Origin: DASZXJ01 sp035545895
Lineage (GTDB): Bacteria; Planctomycetota; Phycisphaerae; Tepidisphaerales; Tepidisphaeraceae
Direction: 5' to 3'
Assembly (NCBI GenBank): GCA_035545895.1
Contig: DASZXJ010000073.1
Coordinates: forward strand, 1 to 12,670
Length of the DNA: 12,670 nt
Shown here: positions 1-8,200 of the stretch, piece by piece
Position numbering within the stretch: position 1 is the first letter of the stretch
How the letters are laid out: the number at the start of each line of letters is the position of its first letter
The notes under the pieces: model-generated
What the model was told of the DNA's origin: nothing
Database searches by the model: none
The model's input: the letters and a program-made list of their open reading frames with translations, nothing else
Made by a program: the position numbers and the translations under genes

Positions 1-74
1 GAGATGAATTTCACTCCACAATTCAAGTCCCACGATCTTTCAACCGTTCTCTCTTTTTCCCCCTTCATTTTCTT

Positions 75-101
75 AATCTGTGTCATCTGTGAAATCTGTG
101 G
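75..101. repeat. Three tandem 9-base units, consensus NATCTGTGN
   Basis: Three perfect-length 9-base units lie head to tail: aatctgtgt (75-83), catctgtga (84-92) and aatctgtgg (93-101). The core ATCTGTG is identical in all three. They sit in the roughly 230-base non-coding stretch at the left edge, downstream of the lipoprotein gene. From memory, short arrays of this kind recur between genes in planctomycete and verrucomicrobial genomes, but that cannot be confirmed here. Nothing else convincing was seen in 1-229. Confidence 0.6.
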
Positions 102-229
102 ATCAAACTCTTGTCTGTAGGCTCCATGAAACTGCACAAAATTGCGCGCCATGTGACGAGTCGGACAAGCGGATTGGTCGATGAAATGCGCTGAATCTTC
201 GCGCATCCGCGCACTGCCGCAGCGATGAA

Positions 230-541
230 CTACTCCTGCTGTTTCCAATAATACGCGCCCATCGTCGCGACCTTCAGCAAATCCTTGTGTGACCCGGCGA
301 CGGCGTAGATCTTTCCATCCTCTTCAACAAATCCGACCTTTTCGCCCTTCTCCAGCTTGTATGAAACATCCGGATTGGCCGCGAAACGAGAGTAGAGGGC
401 ATATGTCCCGCGGGCTGGAGCTTCGGTCAATCGGGCTGGACTGCCGCTTTCGAACTTGACGATGGATTTGCCCGGCTGAGCGCCGCAGCCGCCGAGCCAG
501 ATTAATCCCGCCACCATCGCCGCGATGAATTGTCGTTTCAT
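230..541 (-). CDS. Small lipoprotein of unknown function (103 aa)
   Basis: Residues 1-18 form a classical lipoprotein signal peptide: a basic start (MKRQ), a hydrophobic core, and the lipobox LGGC with the lipidated cysteine at position 19. Residue +2 is Gly, not Asp. The mature part is about 85 residues. It has a loose N-terminal linker and then a compact beta-rich segment (roughly residues 45-103) with charged turns such as KLEKGEKVGF and VEEDGKIYAV, ending YYWKQQE. I do not recognise the family. The start is well supported: GGAAGGAG lies four bases before the ATG. It is transcribed away from cdsA, with 96 bases between the two starts. The product is predicted to be membrane-anchored on the periplasmic side; its role is unknown. 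Confidence 0.85.
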   Translation of the reverse strand: MKRQFIAAMVAGLIWLGGCGAQPGKSIVKFESGSPARLTEAPARGTYALYSRFAANPDVSYKLEKGEKVGFVEEDGKIYAVAGSHKDLLKVATMGAYYWKQQE

Positions 542-570
542 TTGACTCCTTCCAAGAGTTCGGTTTGACC

Positions 571-600
571 ATTCTAGGCGAGATGTCCCGCCTCTTGCCA
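571..600 (-). promoter_or_regulatory. Possible promoter of the lipoprotein gene with overlapping inverted repeat
   Basis: On the minus strand a TAGAAT -10-like box (571-576) stands about 30 bases before the ATG, with a weak -35-like TGGCAA (595-600) at 18-base spacing. An imperfect inverted repeat, AGGCG...CGCCT (576-593), fills the spacer and could be an operator. It also lies upstream of the divergent cdsA. The -35 match is poor and no convincing cdsA promoter was found. Confidence 0.3.
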
Positions 601-637
601 GATCGACCCGGCGCGGTCAAAGTGTCACACCCACGGA

Positions 638-1570
638 ATGGAACGCGCCCTTCGCAATCGTCTGACCTTCGGCCCGCTGATGCTGGCGGCTTTGTTAGCG
701 CTGCTTTGGTTTGATCACACCGCGCAAATCCTCACGCGGCAATGGGAATGGAACCATTTTCCCAATCCGGATGACCCCCCCGCCGGCGTGGGCGGCATCG
801 GCTTGCTCATCGTGCTAAGCATCGTGCTGCCCCCCGCAACGGTTGAACTGGCGACGCTTTTTGCAGCCGAGCGCGTTCGGCCCTATCGGTTGATCTCCGC
901 CACCGGCTCGGCGCTGCTGGTCATTCACGCGTTTTGCACACAGTTCCGCAAATTCCAGCTTTATGCAACCTCATCGCTCGCATTCATCATCGTCGGCGTG
1001 ATGCTCTGGGCGGCGGCGCGCCGCGCTTTGCGCCGTCAGACGCAGGAAGCCATCACCCACATGGCCGGCACGCTGCTTGCGACGCTATACCTTGGCGGGC
1101 TCGGGTGGTTTCTCATGGCGCTGCGCGTCAAACATTCAGCTCATCCGGGCCGATTCAATGGCACAACCATGGTCATCGTCATGATCCTGCTGGTGGTCAA
1201 ATGCACGGACATCGGCGCCTTCTTTGGCGGACGCGCGTTCGGCAAACGTAAACTCATCCTCTGGCTCAGTCCCGGTAAAACGTGGGAGGGATTATTCTTC
1301 GGGCTATTGACGGCTGGCGCGGTGGGCGCGCTCTGCGCTCGCTGGATCAATCCGCCGAATTACCAGATGGCCTGGTGGAAAGGCGTGATCTTCGGAATAG
1401 TCATCGGAGCGATCGGCCAGATCGGTGATCTGCTCGAATCCATGATGAAACGCGACGCCGAGGTCAAAGACTCCGGCAGCCTGATCCCCGGCTTTGGCGG
1501 AATCCTTGATGTCATCGACAGCCCGTTGCTGGCAGCACCGTTTGCATACCTGCTGTTCAGCATTTTTTGA
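638..1570 (+). CDS. cdsA: Phosphatidate cytidylyltransferase (CDP-diacylglycerol synthase)
   Basis: This integral membrane enzyme makes CDP-diacylglycerol from CTP and phosphatidic acid, the branch point to all bacterial phospholipids. The 310-residue length fits the family. Most of the chain is hydrophobic, consistent with multiple membrane helices, the first near residues 12-33. The family region DIGAFFGGRAFGK...SPGKTWEG is present, with SPGKTWEG at 211-218. The C-terminal signature runs from S268 to D294: S-x-M-K-R, then K277-D278, then PGFGG and LDVID. Two positions differ from the classical pattern: Phe286 where His is usual, and Val292 where Arg is usual. The acidic residues are kept, so activity is likely. 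An in-frame stop at 575-577 and no other ATG before 638 fix the start; no Shine-Dalgarno is visible. The usual partners (uppS, dxr, frr) are not adjacent here. Confidence 0.92.
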   Translation: MERALRNRLTFGPLMLAALLALLWFDHTAQILTRQWEWNHFPNPDDPPAGVGGIGLLIVLSIVLPPATVELATLFAAERVRPYRLISATGSALLVIHAFCTQFRKFQLYATSSLAFIIVGVMLWAAARRALRRQTQEAITHMAGTLLATLYLGGLGWFLMALRVKHSAHPGRFNGTTMVIVMILLVVKCTDIGAFFGGRAFGKRKLILWLSPGKTWEGLFFGLLTAGAVGALCARWINPPNYQMAWWKGVIFGIVIGAIGQIGDLLESMMKRDAEVKDSGSLIPGFGGILDVIDSPLLAAPFAYLLFSIF

Positions 1571-1651
1571 ATCATCAATTCCACCTCATATTGAGGTCGC
1601 GCTATGTGGAACTCGCTGAAACCCGGTCGCCCACGCTGGCGGCCTGAGCGT

Positions 1652-2257
1652 TCAACGCCGTCTCGGCGCAAGAATCAGGACCCCGGCGAAACAGAGACAG
1701 CAGGGCTCGGGCGTTACGGTGATGGTGAAACTTTCCGAATTGATCCCCGCGCTGTCGTCCAACGCCGTGCCCGCGTAAGTGATGGTATTGGTGGTCATCG
1801 AACTGTCATCGGCAATCTGAAATGACGTCTGCCCGATGAAACTACCGCTGTAAATGCGCACGATGCCAAGCAGGATCAAGTGATTGCCATCGGTCATCGC
1901 CCCCGGGCCAAACGCTGACGCATGGTCTTCGTAGAGACTCGCCAGCGCTGAGGAGACACTCGTCTGAACCGTTCCATCAAATCCCGAAGCTGAGGAAATT
2001 GAAATGATCGACGGCAAAGCCGCGCCGGCACTGTTGCGCGACACTTTCAAACCCGCGGCAAAAAGTCCGTTTTCGACGTTGATCACAGATCCAGAATCGT
2101 CGCGCAGAAAAAGCGGTACGTCGGCGGTCTCGCCGGGCGCGATTTGATAATCGACTTGCCCGCACACGAAAGAGAACTGTGATACAGCGCCGGCGGACCG
2201 CGCAAGAACGAGCACCATCGTGCAACCCGCCAGCCAATGCATTTTTATCGATCTCAT
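1652..2257 (-). CDS. PEP-CTERM protein with a cohesin-like beta-sandwich (201 aa)
   Basis: Three regions are visible. Residues 1-24 are a Sec signal peptide (basic start, hydrophobic core, likely cut after ARSAGA). Residues 28-181 are beta-rich. The C-terminus has the PEP-CTERM layout: P183-E184-P185, a hydrophobic stretch 186-198, and RRR at the end, as expected of proteins sorted to the surface by exosortase. In the middle region the segment APGETADVPLFLRD (40-53) followed by GLFAAGLKV (64-72) resembles the opening strands of cohesin domains, and later hydrophobic strands (LILLGIVRIYSG, then a C-terminal FTITV) fit the same fold. The cohesin assignment rests on pattern only. An ATG at 2257 is preferred over GTG codons at 2272 and 2263 because GGAGG stands eight bases upstream. 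The gene begins 27 bases after the giant protease gene and is probably co-transcribed. Four cysteines, three of them in the tail, are unusual. Confidence 0.8.
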   Translation of the reverse strand: MRSIKMHWLAGCTMVLVLARSAGAVSQFSFVCGQVDYQIAPGETADVPLFLRDDSGSVINVENGLFAAGLKVSRNSAGAALPSIISISSASGFDGTVQTSVSSALASLYEDHASAFGPGAMTDGNHLILLGIVRIYSGSFIGQTSFQIADDSSMTTNTITYAGTALDDSAGINSESFTITVTPEPCCLCFAGVLILAPRRR

Positions 2258-2265
2258 TTCCACGC

Positions 2266-2270
2266 CCTCC
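2266..2270 (-). promoter_or_regulatory. Ribosome binding site deciding the PEP-CTERM start
   Basis: GGAGG on the minus strand lies eight bases before the ATG at 2257. It would fall inside the coding sequence if the GTG at 2272 were used, so it favours the shorter protein. Confidence 0.6.
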
Positions 2271-2284
2271 ACAGGCGGTTCTTC

Positions 2285-5200
2285 TTAAATGGTCTTCCCT
2301 TGGTGTTGCCGGAATCGCAGGGCATCGAGCGAATCGATATCCAAATCGGAATCGAAATCGAAATACATGCGATAATTCGACGAGCCGGAACTGGAGTTTT
2401 GGCTGAGCGTAAACGCAGCCGCATCAATGCCATCCACATCGCGGTCGCCGTCACTGTCGCCGAAGAGGCGATGGAAGCTCAGCAGCGTGTCTCCACCAAT
2501 GAGCGTGCGGCTGAACTGGTCGTGAATCTTGTCGGCGTGGACGGTGAGATCGTAATCGCCGTCGGCCAAAGAGCCGCCGACGATATCCGCGCCAACGAAG
2601 CTGATCGTGAATACAGTGCTATCACCGGTTGGACTAACGAGCAATGAGACAGCTGAACCTCCGCGTTTGACCAGCTCAATGGCGCCGGGGTCGAGAATGA
2701 CTGGCCGATCGAAATTCAGGGTGAAGTTCGTCACCATCGAGCGCTGGATGGACCCATCGGCGACATTGACAGATTGCAATCTGGGAGGAGGGAGGATTTC
2801 GAGCGTACTTGAAGTGGCACTGACATTGCCTGCCAGGTCTGTGGCGGTCACGGTATATGTGTATGTGCCCGCCGCAAGCGCTGGAGTGATAATATTGTCG
2901 TCAAGCATCCATGTGGATCCGTTATTGACAGCTGTATAGGTACTGCCATTGACGATGACGTTGATGGAGGCATTCCAATCATCAGTGGTTCCGGTCAAAG
3001 GGGGCGTCGTATCGGCAGTGGTTATGGAGTTGGCGGTGAGTGCGGCGGCAATCGAATCGATCGTAAGAACGAGCGTCGAACTGGGGGACGACTGATTTCC
3101 CGCTAGATCTTCCATCACGGCGTAGGCCGTATGTGATCCCTCAGTAACGCCATTCACTTTCGACATCAGTACCGAAACATATCCGCTGGTATACGCCGCC
3201 AAAGCAATATCGAGGCGGCCGTCCGCGTTGAAATCAGCTCCATTTATGTAAGACGGGGTAATTCCGCAGTTGTAGGAAACGAACGGCTTAAACGTACCGT
3301 TGCCGTTGCCAAATAGGATATCCACGGTGCCCTGCGTATTGTTACAAGGGATTGCAACATCGAGGTTGCCATCCAGATCGAAATCGGCAGCGAAGGCTCT
3401 ATTGGGATTGCTTTCCGATGCAGCGGTTCCCAGCGCGGTGATCGTGCCATCCCCTTCACCCCGATAAAATCGCAGGACGCCCGTAACTCCTTCGGCCATG
3501 ATCAAGTCCGGTTTGCCGTCATTATTGAAATCGCCAATTGCGAATCCCGCGCTGTTTACGTTGGTGCCAGTCGTCGCCATGTAATTCTGGAAGGTGCCGT
3601 CGCCATTGCCGAGCAAGGTGGTGATCCGGGTACCGCCAGCGCCAACCATAATATCTATTTTCCCGTCATGATTCATATCAACCAGCGTAGGGTTGTAGGT
3701 TGCGCCGCCTGCGGCGTAAGACACACCGGTTTTGAACGTTCCGTCGCCATTGCCAAGCAGAACTCGCACGCTGGGGACGTTTCGTTCGGCTACGACGATG
3801 TCTGTTTTTCCATCTGCGTTGATATCGCCGGTAACGGATTCGAAGACAACCGCACCGGGACTCATCGCGATGACAGGGCCAGCAGTAAAAGTGCCGGCGC
3901 CATTTCCGAAAAACACCCCTATGTTATTGTCACTGTTGGTCACAACGACATCCGTTTTGCCATCGCTGTTGAAATCTGCTGATGAAACACCGCCTGGCCC
4001 ACCGGGAACGGAGGTACTGATCGACGATTGAAACGTGCCATCGCCATTACCCAGATTTACACACAAAATGTGTAAGATGGGAACGCTGGATATCAGGTCC
4101 GGTTTCCCATCACCATTAACGTCAGCCGTGATGGTTCTGTAGGGCGCGGCAGGGATTGTCACGCTGCTGGGTTGAAAAGCACTGGCTCCAGGCTTCTTCC
4201 AGAACACAAGACCAGGTGCGGAAACCGGCAACGAATTATCAGAGCCATCAAAAATTAAATGCAAATTGCCACTGTCCGTTGCACTGAGATCGAGTGTCGG
4301 CACGACAACTCTCGTTACATTATCGGTGTTACTGGCTCCGCTGTCGTCAACGTTTCGCAAATCGGGCATAGCTGGGACCGCTGGTGCGATCGTATCGATG
4401 GTTACACTCAGCACTGCACTCAGCGATGATATATTGCCCGCGACATCGACCGCGGCGACGCCATAGTCGTGGGTTCCATCGGCCTGGCTCGGCATCATAT
4501 ACGATGTTCCAGCCTGGTAATCGCCGCTGGTCTGCAAGTTGTCGCGGTAGAAACGGAAATAGGGCGAAGCGGAAATTGTAAAGACCGGCGTTTTAACATT
4601 AGTAATATTGTCAGTGCTGCTTGTTCCGGAATCGCTAACCGTTTGCAGGTCGGGCGCACCAGGGGCAGTTGGGGGAGTCGAGTCAATGGTGACGGAAAGA
4701 GCCGGCGAATCGCCCGATGAAACTACTCCGACCGTCTGGCGAGCAACAATGGGAACGGTCCCATCGGCCAGCAACGTCGTTCCATTTGTCGCAACAAGTG
4801 TAGTCGTTCCAGTGGCAATGGCACTTCCAATTGCGACACCATTTGCGTACAGTGTAACAATAGCGCCGGCGACTGTTCCTCCCACGGAAAACTGAAGCGA
4901 TTTGGCCGGAGAAGAGTTGTTCAGATTAGTGACGTTGTCCGTACCCAAGACACCCGTATCGCTGCCGGCGACCAAGTCGGGCGTTTGAGGCGTCGAGACA
5001 GGCGAGGTGACGTCAAAAGGATTGCTTTCTCCAATATGACCCGCCCCGTCGTCGGCACGAAGACGCATGCCAGCGGCGATCTGAGAAGCCGAAATGACGC
5101 CTGACCAGGCACCGTTTACGAATGTCGCGTTGACGAGAGATATTGGAACGGGGGTGGCACTGCCAACATTGCCGCGAAAATCGACGAGCCACCACTGGCC

Positions 5201-8200
5201 GGTATCGGTGCTCGTGGGAAACGCGTCTCCGCCGATCTCATATGTTTGACCAATTGTCGCGAACGGGGGATTCGTTGGAGCCGTGGATCGCCAGTAATAT
5301 GTCTGACCCGCTGTATAAACGGTAATACGATAGGTCGTGCCCGCCTTTAGCTGTAATGGCGTTATCAGCGATGTCTCGGTCCATACGGTCGGCGAACCGC
5401 TGACGGCTTGGCTTGCGAGCAATGTCCCAGTGCTCGTCCAAATCGAAACCTTGCTGCCGAAATAGCTCCGGACAGCTGTCACTTGAACGTCGCTGCTCAG
5501 GGTAAAGTTATAGCCAACGGTATATGTACCGTTATTATAGTTCGTCGTAGGTGTCAGGTTCCCCAGCATCGTCTGCGACGTTGTATTTCCAACAAAGCCG
5601 CTCAAATTCGCGGATCCGTTGAAATTTGCCGTATATCCATTTGCATCTTTCGCGGCAAGCGTTGCGTTAAAGGGGACATTTACGTTTTGGGGCGTTGAGA
5701 TCGTTCCCCACTGAAAACCTGCAACCGGGCCTGCTTGCACGGCGAAAACGTTGCTCGTTCCAACAATACTGCCGACGCTTGCACTGAGCGCCACGCCGGC
5801 ATCAACCGCGTTCACCGTGACATTGCCTGTCCAAACTCCGTTGGAAAACGTTGCCGAGACAGGTGTGATCGATAAAGCCCCTCCCAGCCCCGTGGCGCCA
5901 ATCGTTGCGCCGCCGGCAAATACTGCGATTTGTTCGTTGGCGATATTGAACGCGTGCGCCGTCACGCCAAATGCCGTCGCCGCGGTCTTTGGACCATTGA
6001 TCGTATCGAACATCAGATGATCCAAGTCCGAGTCATGCACGACTATGTTCGAACTGGCCAAACCCAAAGAAATGGCGCTGGCATTCATTTGCACGGTCTG
6101 CGAACCATCTTTCAATCCATCGCCCAGCAATGACAAATTAAACGTCGCGGATGTTTGCCCTTTGACGATGGTGACAGTTGCCGGGACACTTAATTCAGTT
6201 GCGTCGTTGGAAAGCAGATGAACAATCAGATCGGAACCAAGCGTGCCGCCAATACGAACGGTCCCGGTGTTGAGTGTCTGCCCTTCCCACCCGCTGGCGG
6301 GCGTGCTGATGGAAAGCGTCGCGTCGTTATCTTTCACTGTGATCGGAGCGCCGGCGATCATCCAGTTTTCCACATTGGCGACAATGATCGCGACTTCTCG
6401 GCCATCGATAATTCCATTGTCCACGACGCTGATATTGAAATTTGCCGAAGTTTGCCCGGCTTTGAGAATGACGCTGGCGGGAACGGTCACTCGGCCATTG
6501 GTCATGGCGACGAGTTGAATGGCGACATCGCGCGTGGGAGCGGCGCTGGAAGTGACCGTGCCGACAACCGTGCCAATCCCTTCGGTAGCGGATGCGGGGA
6601 TACTCAGGTTGAGCGTCGCGGATTCATCATCGTGTATCGTGATCGATCTGTTTGCCGTGTTCACGCTCGCGGAAGTCGCGGAAATGTTGATTGCCTCGGT
6701 CCCGTCAAGCAGCGAATTATTCTGGATCGACAATTCTAGAGGCACAGACGTCTGTCCTGCCGGAATAAGAATCGTCGCGGGAACAGATAAACGGCTTGGA
6801 TTGCTCGACACCAGCGCAACCTGCAAGTCGGTTGGCAGTGCTGCCGAGATATCCAGATTGGCAACGACCGTCCCATCGTCTTCGCGCACGTTTTGGGGCA
6901 ATGTAAGCGACAAATCAGGCAGGGAAGTCACGTTGACCTGCAGAATATATTCACCGATATTCTGTTGTGCCGCGGACGATGGAATCACCGACACGGAGTA
7001 ATTGCCCGTCAATAGCGCCGTGTAAGCAAGCATTGCGTTCCGGCCGTCCGGCGAGCTGTTGTCATCGGTGGCCACCTTTATGCCATTCGGATCGTAAAGT
7101 TCAATCTTCGGATTCAAAGTGTTGCCAAACCCACCAGGCCCGGAACCGGGAGTCAGCGTCGATAGATTCAACTTGTCGCCGGATTTGGCGGAAATCGAGT
7201 AATAATCCCCGCCCGCGACGATTCCACCCACGACCAGATGATCGAGTTGCGCGGTGTCGCCGTTTAGGCCCGCTGCAAGAATGTATGCGATGTCATTCGT
7301 CGGACGAGTGACCGTCATCGTGGTAAACGAACCCAGCGTCGGTGCAGGGTAGGTGACTTCCTGGAGCAATGTGCCGGCCGAATTGTACGCGCGAATGATG
7401 CCCGGATCGTAGGTATCATTGGGCACCAGGTCGATCGAAACCGACGTAGCTCCGCCCGCTATGTCCGCCCGCAACCAATATGAACTCGAATACCATTCGA
7501 TATCGGTGCCATGGGCAAATACCTGCGCACCGGTTGAACGGTACGTTGATGTGCGCGACGTGATGGTGCTCGAATCACCCTGAACGCTAAGCGTTATCCC
7601 AGGAACGACGCTCGTAAGTATGGTGCCGACGGTGTAATTGTCGGGTTCGACGCCGGATGTTCCGGTTTCGAGACCTCCCACTGCAACTCTGGAGGAACCA
7701 ATGACTTGAGACTGTGATCGGGTACTATTCGGCTCGAAGTCAAATGCCGCACCTCGTGTCGTTACCAGAGAATAATCGTTGTTCGCTCCGCTCACCTGAA
7801 CGTAGTAGACGCCGTTCGCCGGCGCGACAAAATTGGCAATCGCATTTTGAACGTTGGTGGCTGTCGTTGTTCCGCTGGCGAGAAGATTGTTGGAAGCATC
7901 GTAAAGCTTGGTCGCCGGCGACCCGCTGCCGCTCAGCGACGCCAGCGCGATCGATGCGGACTGTCCGGCCAAAAGCGTCATCGAATAATAGTCGGAAGTC
8001 GCAATCGCGGGTGACTGGATTCGAACGTCGTCCACATACCAGCCTTCAAATCCATTCGCGACGTTATCGATGGTATTGAAGAACCAGCCAAGCTGGACAG
8101 TTTGGCCGGAGTAAGCCGCCAACGATACCGTGGTTGCGGCGCGCCAAGTTGATGATTCGGCAACGCCATTGTAAGTCGCCAGTGTCGTCCAGGATGTCCC

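Noticed and set aside
1..206. Open frame on the minus strand from an ATG at 206 running off the left edge.
   Set aside because: It has no ribosome site, reads through the 9-base repeat to give TQI/SQM-type sequence, and has no recognisable domain. It is probably non-coding.
1583..1597. ACCTCA-tat-TGAGGT hairpin between the convergent cdsA and PEP-CTERM genes as a terminator.
   Set aside because: The stem is only six pairs, with a three-base loop and no following T run on either strand.
6218..7001. Plus-strand frames of 160-173 codons opposite the Calx-beta repeats.
   Set aside because: They are shadows of the giant gene's frame; the repeated pattern is explained by the minus-strand protein.
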